A DNA stretch of 64,000 bases from Paraburkholderia sp. UYCP14C. GTDB taxonomy: Bacteria > Pseudomonadota > Gammaproteobacteria > Burkholderiales > Burkholderiaceae. Below the pieces are notes generated by a model that was not told where the DNA came from, did not search any database, and saw only the letters and a list, made by a program, of their open reading frames with translations. How positions within the stretch are numbered: the stretch's first letter is position 1; each line of letters begins with the position of its first letter. Shown here piece after piece: positions 47,104-55,785 of this stretch. A program made the translations under genes and the position numbers. The DNA is taken from contig NZ_SELS01000021.1 of NCBI RefSeq assembly GCF_004197395.1, positions 62,001 to 126,000 of the forward strand, given 5' to 3'.

Positions 47104-47580
47104 TCAGTTGTGGGTGGACGGAAACGCGAACGTCGCGCGCGCGCTGCCATTGCCATGGACGTTCACGGACTCGCTTCTGGTCACGCCGCTGTAAGTGGCG
47201 CTGACCGTATAGCGCCCTTGTGGCAACCGCACGAGCATGTACGGCCCCTTCGACGTGGTATCGAGCACGGTCGCGCCGCCAGCTTTGGCGATCCGCACCT
47301 GGACGTCGGCCACATAGCTCGCACCGGGTCCGGTGAACTGCAGAGACAACGGCCACTGCCTGCGCGCCTGTCGCAGCGCGGTCGACTCGTCGCGACCGAC
47401 TCCGCCGGACACGAACGATATGCCGCCCTGCTGCTGCGTGGCTGGCATGCCGGTTGAATGGATCTCGCTGGCGGCCTGCGGAGTTGCCGTCTGCGCCACT
47501 GCGACGCCTGCCTGAACGAGTGTGAACGCCGCGACGAGCAGGGTCGACGCGATCCGGGGAGCGTTTCGTTGCATTTTCAT
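47104..47580 (-). CDS. small exported carboxypeptidase-regulatory-like protein
   Basis: A 158-residue protein with a Sec signal ending AVAQT (cleavage near 30). The mature part (about 85-155) looks like a small beta-sandwich of the transthyretin/carboxypeptidase-regulatory kind, with YMLVRLPQGRYTVSATYSGV. A conserved patch with GGVGRDESTALRQ precedes it. AAGGAG lies eight bases before the ATG. It is monocistronic and opposite in direction to the hydroxylase operon. Such proteins are common in Burkholderia; the role is unknown. Confidence 0.8.
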   Translation of the reverse strand: MKMQRNAPRIASTLLVAAFTLVQAGVAVAQTATPQAASEIHSTGMPATQQQGGISFVSGGVGRDESTALRQARRQWPLSLQFTGPGASYVADVQVRIAKAGGATVLDTTSKGPYMLVRLPQGRYTVSATYSGVTRSESVNVHGNGSARATFAFPSTHN

Positions 47581-48087
47581 CGTGACTGCTCCTTACAGTA
47601 TTGCCGACTGCCGGTTAGAGTCCGTGCCCGGCCCGTCGGACGGAAGAACGCTTGCAATACCGGTTTGCGCAGCGCGCACGCGTGGCATGCGAATACCCGC
47701 GTAGGCGATCGCCACCGTCATTGGCGGACTTACTTCGCATAATAGAACATTGGGCGCGAAGTTGAGTGTAGGCGCACCAGGTGTCACTGCCATGTACGCC
47801 CCGCAATTGTTCCACGGGATCAGCGAGCCTGTGGTCGTGGCCGAATCAGCAACGGAACGGTCGATTCCCGGGCCAGAACTGATAAGACATTCATGAGAAC
47901 CTCTCTGCGAGACGTCGCCTCGATCTTGTGACACCCGTTCAATCGTCTATGTTCAAAGAGACGCAATTGTGCGGACCCGCTGCTGAGGTCAGGAGGACGT
48001 CGCCATGTCTATACTCGCGCGACGGGCAAATCGTGGACGCAGCGATTGCGGCTCCAGTCACTCGCTCCAGCGTCCACGACGAGTGGG
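47581..48087. other. 507-base scar region with gene remnants
   Basis: No intact gene lies between the small exported protein and the aldehyde dehydrogenase homologue. The region contains an NhaC-like fragment on the minus strand and an IS5-like transposase fragment on the plus strand, listed separately. It looks like decayed DNA from an old insertion or rearrangement. Confidence 0.6.
47686..47862 (-). pseudogene. NhaC-type Na+/H+ antiporter remnant
   Basis: About 59 codons translate to a segment like the C-terminal part of NhaC: RSVADSATTTGSLIPWN, then NCGAYMAVTPGAPTLNFAP, ending in AIAYAGIRM. NhaC proteins have RTLEDSGTVTSPLIPWN-type sequence followed by CGAYMA. The rest of the roughly 450-residue gene is missing on both sides, so this is a fragment. 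It may share the open frame 47593-47934, but the remainder of that frame is not NhaC-like. Confidence 0.7.
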
Positions 48088-48095
48088 TCAAAGAT
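48012..48095 (+). mobile_element. IS5-type transposase fragment (degenerate)
   Basis: The 28-codon stretch YSRDGQIVDAAIAAPVTRSS, then VHDEWVKD, resembles the GGQIVDATLVPAPRQR-type motif of IS5-family transposases. No terminal inverted repeats or complete transposase are present, and it abuts the end of the aldehyde dehydrogenase homologue. The match is short, so the call is tentative. Confidence 0.4.
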
Positions 48096-49539
48096 TTCCG
48101 AAGCAAACGTATTTAGCTTCGAGATATGCTTCGATTCCGGAATGCGCTCCCTCACGCCCCATACCCGATTCCTTGATCCCACCAAACGGTGCTACCTCGT
48201 TGAACACGAGGCTATCGTTGACGCCGACGACGCCGGTCTCGAGAGCCTCCATCACACGGAAGGCGCGGCTAATTTCCGAGGTATAGAAATAGGCGGCAAG
48301 GCCCGTCCGCGTATCGTTCGCTTGATCGATCACTTGCGCCTCGTCGGTAAAGCGAAGCACATTCGCAATCGGCGCTAGAACTTCGTCGCCGCAAACGCCC
48401 ATCTCCGGCTCGACATTCGTCAGCACAGTGGGTCGGAAGAAGTTTGATCCGGGAGACAAACGCGACCCGCCAGTCGCGATCGACGCGCCCGAGCGCACCG
48501 CGTCGCCAACCAGATTTTCGATGCGTGTCACTGCGTCATCATTGATGAGCGGTCCGATCTGAGCACCTTCGGAGAGGCCGTCACTCACTTTCAATGCGGC
48601 TACTCTGGATACGAGTTTGGAAACGAAGCTTTCGTAAACATCTTCGTGCACGAAGAATCGATTCGCGCACATGGCTGCCTGGCCAGAGTGCCTGAAACGC
48701 GCATCGAGCGCTCCTTTGACAGCCAGATCGACGTCCGCGTCATTGAACACAATGAACGCACAGTTCGCTCCCAGTTCAAGCGACACTTTTTTGACCGTTG
48801 AAGAGCACATGGCCATCAAACGCTTGCCATCTTCAACGGCCCCCGTAAAAGAGATTTTTCTGACTTTCGGGCTCGACGCGAGCGCGAGGCCGATTGAATC
48901 GCTTGCGCCTGTGAGTACCGATAGCACGCCTCTGGGCACACCTGCGCTTTCGCCGAGCAGGCATAGCGCAAGCGCCGAGAATGGGGTCTTTGGGTCGGGA
49001 TGATGTATTACGCTGCAGCCTGCGGCGAGTGCCGCTCCCAGTCGCCTCGCGACCATCGACGACGGGAACGTCCAGGACGTGAGGGCGCCGCACACTCCGA
49101 TGGGCTGATGCAGCACCCGGATACGCTGATTGCGACGGGGCGCGGGAATGTTGTCGCCGTAGATCCGGCGCGCTTCTTCGCCAAACCACTCGAGGTAGTT
49201 TGCGGCTTGCGATATTTCCGAGCGGGCTTCGTGCAGAGGCTTGCCTTGCTCCAGGCACAGGATCATTGCCAGGTCCTCACGATGAGTGAGGACCAGTGCC
49301 GCCCACTCCTTCAGGACGGAAGCGCGTTCACGGCTGCTCCAGTCTCGCCACTCCTGAAATGCGGCCGCACTGGATGTAATAGCATCTTCCACGTGTTCCG
49401 CAGTGACTTGCGGTACCGAGCCTAGCGTTTCCCCCGTTGCCGGATTCGTGACTGCAATCCTGGGAAGATCCGTGTCATCGACCCATGAGCCGGCGACGTA
49501 GGCCGATTGCTGGAAGAGACTTGAGCACTGGAGTTTCAT
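48088..49539 (-). CDS. aldehyde dehydrogenase homologue lacking the catalytic Cys (GabD-like pseudoenzyme)
   Basis: A 483-residue protein of the succinate-semialdehyde dehydrogenase type, full length and with an open frame. However, the active site is altered: the catalytic Cys position reads GQAAMCANRF (Ala289; only the second Cys, C291, remains), the oxyanion Asn is Thr157 in SWTFPSS, the cofactor Lys is His180 in VIHHPD, and the GGN after the general-base Glu is GAN. Several independent losses argue for a non-catalytic or repurposed protein rather than one error. The ATG at 49539 has GGGGAT before it. It is last in the cluster, 219 bases after the MHS permease gene, with scar DNA behind it. 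Confidence 0.88.
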   Translation of the reverse strand: MKLQCSSLFQQSAYVAGSWVDDTDLPRIAVTNPATGETLGSVPQVTAEHVEDAITSSAAAFQEWRDWSSRERASVLKEWAALVLTHREDLAMILCLEQGKPLHEARSEISQAANYLEWFGEEARRIYGDNIPAPRRNQRIRVLHQPIGVCGALTSWTFPSSMVARRLGAALAAGCSVIHHPDPKTPFSALALCLLGESAGVPRGVLSVLTGASDSIGLALASSPKVRKISFTGAVEDGKRLMAMCSSTVKKVSLELGANCAFIVFNDADVDLAVKGALDARFRHSGQAAMCANRFFVHEDVYESFVSKLVSRVAALKVSDGLSEGAQIGPLINDDAVTRIENLVGDAVRSGASIATGGSRLSPGSNFFRPTVLTNVEPEMGVCGDEVLAPIANVLRFTDEAQVIDQANDTRTGLAAYFYTSEISRAFRVMEALETGVVGVNDSLVFNEVAPFGGIKESGMGREGAHSGIEAYLEAKYVCFGNL

Positions 49540-49758
49540 GTGTGATCCCCACGCTGCTTGTTGCACCTTGATGGTGTCCCGGCAATTCGACGGGCGACTT
49601 GCCGGAATGTTCCGACGGATCAGCGACTTCGATTCATCGCCCCCCGTCCATCTGCTGCGTTGCTACGTATGGTATCGAAATCCGCCCGAGTCTGGAGGAC
49701 CGCTCCGCCAGACCCTGCCGCGAGAATGAATCGAGCGCCTGGCCTGACTGGCTTCCTG

Positions 49759-51051
49759 TCAATCAACCAAATAGCTCCGCGGCATCCTGAGCGACACCAA
49801 ACAGACGATGATCCCCAATGCCGAAACGTACCAGAAGAAGCTTGATTCGACACCTGCGGCCTTCATCGACAGCGCGGCATATTCTGCCGACCCACCAAAG
49901 ATGGCATTTGCGATCGCGTAAGGCAGACCGACGCCGAGCGCGCGAACTTCCGCGGGAAACAGTTCCGCCTTCACGATTCCGCTAATCGACGTGTAAAGAC
50001 TCACGACCGCCAACGCTCCCACGATCAATACGAAGGCCAGAATCGGATCATGTAGCCCTCTGAGCAGCGCGAAGAACGGAACGGTCCCGCAGGCTGCAAG
50101 AAGGCCAAACAGCATCATCGAGCGCCGCCTGCCCATGATGTCGGATAACGCGCCAAATGCGGGCTGCATCAGCATGTAGACGATAAGCGCCCCGGTCATT
50201 ACCGCGCTTGCGGTTTTCGCGGGCATGCCGACCGTGTTCACGAGGTATTTCTGCATGTACGTCGTGAACGTGTAGAAGACGAGTGACCCGCCGGCGGTGA
50301 ACCCAATGACGGTCAGCAGCGCACGACGATGCGCAACGAGCGCCTTGAGTGAGCCGGCATCCTCACGGTCTCGCGTATGAGCGGTAGTCGTTTCATCGAG
50401 CGAGCGGCGCAGGTAGACAGCCACAATCGCGCCGACCGCCCCTAGTCCGAACGGTATCCGCCAGCCCCAGGTGGTCAGCTGCTCGTTCGTAAGCCACCTC
50501 TGCAGCAACACTACGACGAAGAGCGCGGCGACCTGTCCACCGATTACCGTCACATATTGGAAAGAAGCAAAGAAGCCGCGCCGGCCCGGTTGCGCAACTT
50601 CACTCATGTACGTCGCGCTCGTGCCATACTCGCCGCCGACCGACAGGCCCTGCAAGCAACGCGCGAGCAGCAGCAATGCGGGTGCCGCCGCGCCGATTTG
50701 CGCATAGGTAGGCATCACGGCGATCGCGAGAGAGCCGCCGCACATCATCAGAACGGACACCACCATCGCTTTCTTACGGCCGGCCCGGTCCGCGAGACGT
50801 CCAAAGAACCAGCCGCCGATAGGCCGCATCAGAAATCCGGCCGCGAAAACTCCGGCGGTGTTGAGGAGTTCGGTCGTGCGATCGCCTGACGGAAAGAACG
50901 CGTGGGCAAAATACAGCGAACAGAACGAGTAGACGAAGAAATCGAACCACTCGACAAGATTGCCGGAGGACGCGCTGAGAATGGCGCGGATTCGCCGCCG
51001 CGTATCTGCTGACGTAGCCGTCGCGTCGAACGGCAAATAAGGGGTTTTCAT
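49759..51051 (-). CDS. MFS metabolite:H+ symporter (MHS family, KgtP/ShiA-like)
   Basis: A 430-residue permease with 12 hydrophobic segments. [16 protein letters not shown] in the first segment and [17 protein letters not shown] as the A-motif are hallmarks of the MHS group, which brings in 2-oxoglutarate, shikimate, citrate or betaines with protons. The ATG 51051 has AGGAGACATTG before it; the frame upstream is not protein-like. It lies between two aldehyde dehydrogenase-type genes downstream of the split ThDP enzyme, so it may import the organic acid they use. Confidence 0.9.
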   Translation of the reverse strand: MKTPYLPFDATATSADTRRRIRAILSASSGNLVEWFDFFVYSFCSLYFAHAFFPSGDRTTELLNTAGVFAAGFLMRPIGGWFFGRLADRAGRKKAMVVSVLMMCGGSLAIAVMPTYAQIGAAAPALLLLARCLQGLSVGGEYGTSATYMSEVAQPGRRGFFASFQYVTVIGGQVAALFVVVLLQRWLTNEQLTTWGWRIPFGLGAVGAIVAVYLRRSLDETTTAHTRDREDAGSLKALVAHRRALLTVIGFTAGGSLVFYTFTTYMQKYLVNTVGMPAKTASAVMTGALIVYMLMQPAFGALSDIMGRRRSMMLFGLLAACGTVPFFALLRGLHDPILAFVLIVGALAVVSLYTSISGIVKAELFPAEVRALGVGLPYAIANAIFGGSAEYAALSMKAAGVESSFFWYVSALGIIVCLVSLRMPRSYLVD

Positions 51052-51282
51052 CAATGTCTCCTGGATCAGAAGGCCATTGCCGCGGTCTGCCGCCGCTTTA
51101 TGGACCGTTCCATTGATCAGATATGCGAACTGCTTTACTCCTGCGTTCGCGCATTGTGTTCTACAGTCGACAGCATCGGCTGACACCGCGAGGTCTCTTC
51201 AAATGCGGCGAGATTGCCTCGCCTTGAATACACGCCCAGCCACTGGCAGCGCCGCAGCCCGGATTCGTTGCCGCCCGAGTCG

Positions 51283-52761
51283 CTACTTCAGCACGAACGG
51301 ATTTCCGTTCGGCGCGCCCGTGTTGATCCACACGCTCTTGGTTTGAAGGTACTCGTTGATTGCATCGATACCATTCTCACGTCCGAGGCCGGAATCCTTG
51401 TAACCTCCGAACGGCGACAGATAGCTGACCGCGCGGTACGTGTTGACCCACACGGTGCCCGATTCGATGCGCTCGGACATGCGGAACGCGCGGCCGATGT
51501 CGCTCGTCCACACGCCGGCGCCGAGACCGAATCGCACGTCGTTTGCAATTGCAACGGCCTCCTCTTCCGTCTCGAAGCGAATCACCGACAACACCGGGCC
51601 AAAGACTTCTTCCTGCGCGATCCGCATGCTGTTGTCGACACCTGTGAAGATGGTCGGCTCCACGAACCATCCGGACCCGCATTCAGGACCTTCAGCGACC
51701 TTTCCGCCCAGCGCCAACTCGGCGCCTTCGCCACGCGCGACTTCGATGTACCCGAGGACTTTTTCGAACTGCGGCCGCGTCGTGATGGGGCCGACCTGAG
51801 TCTCTACGTGCATGGGGTTACCCATACGCGCGGTCCGTGCGAGATTGACGACACGCTCGACAACTTCGTCGTGGACTTTCGCGTGCACGAGAAGTCTCGA
51901 ACCGGCGATACATGTCTGACCGGTTGCGGCGAAGATGCCCGACACGGCGCCGTTGACGGCATCATCGAGGTTTGCGTCGTCGAAAATGACGTTCGGCGAT
52001 TTCCCACCCAACTCCAGACCGACGTGCTTGAAGTCACGAGCGGCGGCCTGGTTGATCTGACGTCCCGTTGAATCAGCGCCGGTGAACGTTATCTTGCGCA
52101 CCAGAGGATGGGAAACGAGTTCGCTTCCGACCTCTTTGCCGAACCCGGTCACGACGTTGACGACACCCTTCGGGAAACCCGCCTGCTCGAACAGCTCGAC
52201 GAGTTCGAGCGTCGATGCCGAAGTGAACTCGGACGGCTTGATGACTGCGGTACAACCCGCGGCGAGCGCCGGAGCCAGTTTCCACGCAAGCAGCATCAAC
52301 GGCGAATTCCACGGCGTGATGATCCCGACCACACCCAGCGGCTCGCGACGGGTGAAGTTGAAGTAGCCCTTCTTGTCCAGCGGGATCACACGGCCCTGAA
52401 TCTTGTCGGCAAGGCCGCCATAGTAGCGATACCACTGCGGGAGATACTGCGCTTGCGCATGCATTTCCGCATAGAGCTTGCCGTTGTCCCGCACTTCGAT
52501 TTCCGCAAGGCGTGCTGCGTTCGCGGCGATGAGATCCGCGATTCGGCACAGCAATGCCCCCCGCGCGCTCGCGGACAACTCGCGCCACGCTCCCGTCGAG
52601 AAGGCCTGATGCGCGACTTTGACGGCGCGATCCACGTCCGCCTCGTTACCGCGGGCGATCTCGGCCCACGGCTCGCCCGTGAACGGGTTGTCGGTGGCAA
52701 ACCAGGCGCCGGACTTTGGCTCGCAGCGTGCGCCGTCGATATAGTGGTAGTAGCGTTCCAT
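51283..52761 (-). CDS. NAD-dependent aldehyde dehydrogenase
   Basis: A 492-residue enzyme with an intact active site: oxyanion Asn152 in TPWNSP, cofactor Lys175 in VIKPSE, general base Glu250 in LELGGKSP and catalytic Cys284 in GQTCIAGSR. It follows the ThDP beta subunit by 21 bases. The obvious role is to oxidise the aldehyde released by the decarboxylase. The substrate cannot be fixed by eye. Confidence 0.94.
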   Translation of the reverse strand: MERYYHYIDGARCEPKSGAWFATDNPFTGEPWAEIARGNEADVDRAVKVAHQAFSTGAWRELSASARGALLCRIADLIAANAARLAEIEVRDNGKLYAEMHAQAQYLPQWYRYYGGLADKIQGRVIPLDKKGYFNFTRREPLGVVGIITPWNSPLMLLAWKLAPALAAGCTAVIKPSEFTSASTLELVELFEQAGFPKGVVNVVTGFGKEVGSELVSHPLVRKITFTGADSTGRQINQAAARDFKHVGLELGGKSPNVIFDDANLDDAVNGAVSGIFAATGQTCIAGSRLLVHAKVHDEVVERVVNLARTARMGNPMHVETQVGPITTRPQFEKVLGYIEVARGEGAELALGGKVAEGPECGSGWFVEPTIFTGVDNSMRIAQEEVFGPVLSVIRFETEEEAVAIANDVRFGLGAGVWTSDIGRAFRMSERIESGTVWVNTYRAVSYLSPFGGYKDSGLGRENGIDAINEYLQTKSVWINTGAPNGNPFVLK

Positions 52762-52782
52762 AGCGGCCTCTCGACGGACGGA

Positions 52783-53379
52783 TTAGAAGGGTTGATAGCC
52801 GAGGCTGGCGCGGAAACGGTTCTTGATGAACACGCCATCGCGGGCGGGCAACGCGCGCGGCGGTTCCTCGGTGCCGATATGCACTTGCGCGAACGCCGTG
52901 CCGCGACGGCTGTTGACGCGCTCGATCACCTGCGCGACGTCGCGGCCATCCCTGACCTCGAACGAGTCGGCGAGGCCGAACCCCTTCGCGACGGCGACGA
53001 GGCTCGTGCCGAGGCTCGAATGACTTTGCTGCATGCCGGTCTCGCCGTAGTGCCCGTTGTCGAGGACGACCACCGTGAGATTTCGCGGTTGCTTCGCGCC
53101 GATCGTGCCTAGTGCGCCGACACCCATCAGCGCCTCGCCATCACCGGTCACCACGACGACGGATTTATCCGGTTGAGCGAGAGCCAGACCGAGTCCGAGA
53201 GCGGCAGATCCGCCCATCGCGCCCCAGAGGTAGAAGTTCTCGTCGCGCTCGCCTGCGGCGAAGACATCGTAGGACGGCGAACCGAGGCCGGTAACGACGA
53301 GAGCCTGTGGCACACCGGCCAGCAGCTCCGCGACGAATTTGCGCCGATCGATCGACGGCGTGTCTTTCACTTGTGTCAT
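52783..53379 (-). CDS. ThDP-dependent decarboxylase, cofactor (PP) subunit, ComE-like
   Basis: A 198-residue protein holding only the C-terminal, diphosphate-binding half of a thiamine enzyme. The ThDP motif GDGEALMGVGALGTIGAK, followed by NLTVVVLDNGHYGETG, is intact. Size and gene order match the beta subunit of sulfopyruvate decarboxylase and similar split phosphonopyruvate decarboxylases. The ATG overlaps the alpha-subunit stop by one base (TGATG), which should give equal synthesis. A single-chain ThDP enzyme of about 550 residues would be the usual form, so the split arrangement is notable. Confidence 0.88.
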   Translation of the reverse strand: MTQVKDTPSIDRRKFVAELLAGVPQALVVTGLGSPSYDVFAAGERDENFYLWGAMGGSAALGLGLALAQPDKSVVVVTGDGEALMGVGALGTIGAKQPRNLTVVVLDNGHYGETGMQQSHSSLGTSLVAVAKGFGLADSFEVRDGRDVAQVIERVNSRRGTAFAQVHIGTEEPPRALPARDGVFIKNRFRASLGYQPF

Positions 53380-53915
53380 CACTTTCTCTCCCACTTCTTG
53401 CGGCCAATGAGGCTTTGCGACAGCAGCACAGCAACACGCTCCCCAGCTTCGAACGCGGCATCGAACCCCGCGCTCACGATTTCCTCGACCTCCTCGGGCG
53501 TGTTGGCGCGCAGCACGGTAATGCCCATCAGCTCGAGCGCCGCCTGGGTCGTTTTGCCCATCGGGCCCTGCCATGGGTTGAACTCCGCGTACTCTCCCCG
53601 CATGGTGACCAGGGTGAAGAACGGGAAGCGGCAGCTGCCCAGCAGCGAGAACATGTTCACGCAATTGCCGACGCCGCTGCTTTGCATCAGCAACACCGCG
53701 CGCTTGCCGCCGAGCCATGCGCCGCTCACCACGGCAACACCTTCCTCCTCGGTGGTCAGGACGACGTCCTCGATTTCAGCGTCTTCGCGTGCACGGCGAA
53801 TCACGTGGGAATGTCCGGCATCGGGCACATAGGCGACCTGTTGCACGCCGCCTGTCTTCAAGACCGAAAAAATGGCTTCCTGCCAGGCCGGCGGATGCCC
53901 CACAGCGGTACTCAT
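53379..53915 (-). CDS. ThDP-dependent decarboxylase, pyrimidine-binding subunit, ComD-like
   Basis: A 178-residue N-terminal half of a thiamine enzyme. The cofactor-activating Glu lies in LTTEEEGVAVVSGAWLGG, and QSSGVGNCVNMFSLLGS and TMRGEYAEFNPWQGPMGK follow as in ComD-type subunits. AAGGAG is seven bases before the ATG at 53915. It is the first gene of the cluster and divergent from the LysR gene. The substrate is a short 2-oxo acid, perhaps with a sulfonate or phosphonate group; this is inference from family. Confidence 0.88.
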   Translation of the reverse strand: MSTAVGHPPAWQEAIFSVLKTGGVQQVAYVPDAGHSHVIRRAREDAEIEDVVLTTEEEGVAVVSGAWLGGKRAVLLMQSSGVGNCVNMFSLLGSCRFPFFTLVTMRGEYAEFNPWQGPMGKTTQAALELMGITVLRANTPEEVEEIVSAGFDAAFEAGERVAVLLSQSLIGRKKWERK

Positions 53916-53982
53916 ACTTGCGCTCCTTAACAAAGTGGCGGGGTCATCATAAAATGAGATACGAAGTGGCTACCAATAGACA

Positions 53983-54004
53983 TTCGTGATTCAGAAATCA
54001 CGAA
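53983..54004. promoter_or_regulatory. 22-base inverted repeat in the ThDP-LysR divergent promoter region
   Basis: TTCGTGATT (53983-53991) and AATCACGAA (53996-54004) are perfect 9-bp arms with four bases between. The dyad lies 68 bases from the ThDP gene start and 30 bases before the likely LysR start. It is a good candidate binding site for the LysR regulator. Confidence 0.6.
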
Positions 54005-54033
54005 ACGGCATGGCTCGGCTTGGGTTATTTCGC

Positions 54034-54957
54034 ATGGACATCAAACAGTTACGAGCACTGCTCGCCGTGGCCGAGACCGGCAGCGTGACCCGCGCTGCCG
54101 GCCTTCTGCATATCGTTCAGCCGGCTGTCTCGCGGCACCTGAAGCTGCTGGAAGAGGATGTGGGTGCGCCACTCTTCGACCGTGGCAGGTACGGGATGGA
54201 GCTAACCGAAGCCGGCGACATCCTCGTCGAGTACGCGCGGCGCGCGCTGTTCGAACTCGACCGGGCACGCGCCGAAATAAAGCCAGCCATGGGAACGGTT
54301 TCGGGCGTAGCGACGATCGGTCTGCTGCCGAGCACCGCGAACCTGCTCGCCGGTGCACTGATCAGCGCCGCGAAGATGCGCTACCCCGGCATCCGCATCC
54401 GCTTGACGGTCGGCTATGCGGGACATCTTCAACAATGGCTGGAATCCGGAGAAGTCGACGCGGCGTTGCTCTACAACCCGAAAGCGCTCCCGGCCATCAA
54501 TGCGCGCCCGCTGCTGGAAGAGCAGCTTTACGTCGTGGGACCCAACGACTCGTCACTCGAGCCTTCCGTGGCAGTCTCGTTCGCGGAGCTGGCTCAGTGG
54601 CCGATGATCCTTCCGAGCGCCCCCCATGGCATTCGAAGCCTGCTCGATCAGGCGTGCCTGGACTCGGGCGTCGAGCTGGACCTCGTGACGGAGACGAACT
54701 CGATGGATGTGCAAAAGGCGCTGGTCATGACGGGTCACGGCTTCACGATCCTGCCCGCCATCGCCGTGCGCGACGAGCTGACGCGCGGAGAACTGAAGGC
54801 GGCTCCTCTCACGAAGCCCGACTTACGACGGCAGATCGCACTCGCATTGCCCAATACCAGGCGCGTCACCGCACCCGTGCGCTGCGCGACCGAAATTCTC
54901 GTGGAAGAAATGAAATCCGCGGTTGAACGAGGGGAGTGGCCAGCGCAGTGGCTTTAG
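54034..54957 (+). CDS. LysR-family transcriptional regulator of the ThDP cluster
   Basis: A 307-residue regulator. The helix-turn-helix is in LLAVAETGSVTRAAGLLHIVQPAVSRHLKLLEE (residues 9-41), and the effector domain spans about 90-300. It resembles Cbl/NAC-type LysR proteins in length. I chose ATG 54034, where the family N-terminus MDIKQLRALL begins; ATG 54010 is possible and would place the start just after the inverted repeat at 53983. It is divergent from the split ThDP decarboxylase operon, which it most likely activates. Confidence 0.92.
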   Translation: MDIKQLRALLAVAETGSVTRAAGLLHIVQPAVSRHLKLLEEDVGAPLFDRGRYGMELTEAGDILVEYARRALFELDRARAEIKPAMGTVSGVATIGLLPSTANLLAGALISAAKMRYPGIRIRLTVGYAGHLQQWLESGEVDAALLYNPKALPAINARPLLEEQLYVVGPNDSSLEPSVAVSFAELAQWPMILPSAPHGIRSLLDQACLDSGVELDLVTETNSMDVQKALVMTGHGFTILPAIAVRDELTRGELKAAPLTKPDLRRQIALALPNTRRVTAPVRCATEILVEEMKSAVERGEWPAQWL

Positions 54958-55260
54958 TTTGACGTCACGCTATCGAGGGACGGCCGCTGCAAAGCTTTGC
55001 GGGCCGGCACACGACACATCGTGTCGGCGAAGCACCTCGAGGTTTTGGTTGCCTGCCAACGGTCTGCTGATCCCGTCGAGTATTGATGGTGTCTTGCTCC
55101 TGCCCGTCAATCGGCGCACGATTCTATTCGGCGAGCGATTCACCTGCGCAACAGCTGAACCTCAGCACACAGAATTTGCGACACCTCCTTGGCCCGACAC
55201 GCTTCCTGGCAGCGATGACAGCCTGCTCGTCAATTCGATCATTGAAGGGGATCTCCTACC
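54958..55260. other. 303-base intergenic region before the universal stress gene
   Basis: No gene is supported here. A small dyad, CGACAC-ATC-GTGTCG, lies about 50 bases after the LysR stop and could help terminate that transcript, but has no T-run. No GACCAARGTC site was seen. Confidence 0.5.
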
Positions 55261-55710
55261 GTGTTCAATATCCTCCTCGTTCCGCTCGACGGCTCGCCGC
55301 AGAGTGCCCAAGTCGTCGAACTGGCCGGCCGCGTGGCGGCGCCAGGTACGGCAGTCGTACACCTGCTATGCGTTGTCGACCCATCCTACGCATTGCCCCC
55401 TGGTTGCGAGAGCGGTGTCGCGCCAGATGGCCTGACCTATCCGCCCGCACACGCGCAAACATCTTTCGCAAAGTCTGTCCTGGCTGCCGCGGCCAGGCAG
55501 CTTGCCGATCGGGATCTCAAGGTGGAACAGCACTTCTGCGCGGGAAATCCGGCCGACGTCGTCATTGAACAAGCCCGGCTGCTGACTGCGGAGGTCATCG
55601 TGATGGGACATCACCATTTGTCACGGCTACGCCGCTGGGCCAACCCGTCGACCTCGGGAGAAATCATCGAACGGTCGCGCTGTGCGGTACTGATTGAAAC
55701 CCGGGACTAG
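55261..55710 (+). CDS. universal stress protein (UspA family)
   Basis: A 149-residue single-domain Usp protein starting with GTG at 55261 after GAAGGGGAT. The opening strand FNILLVPLDGSPQSAQVVELAG and the C-terminal EVIVMGHHHLSRLRRW, then GEIIERSRCAVLIETRD, are the family's conserved parts. The usual G-x2-G-x9-G(S/T) nucleotide loop is altered (GHHHL with no second Gly close by), so it may not bind ATP. It is monocistronic. Role in stress survival is by family only. Confidence 0.88.
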   Translation: MFNILLVPLDGSPQSAQVVELAGRVAAPGTAVVHLLCVVDPSYALPPGCESGVAPDGLTYPPAHAQTSFAKSVLAAAARQLADRDLKVEQHFCAGNPADVVIEQARLLTAEVIVMGHHHLSRLRRWANPSTSGEIIERSRCAVLIETRD

Positions 55711-55785
55711 GGCCAGGCTCATGACCCTGGTCAGCCGGCAGCTAATTTCGTTTCCCGCCAAAACTGAATGACGTGGTGAACGCCA

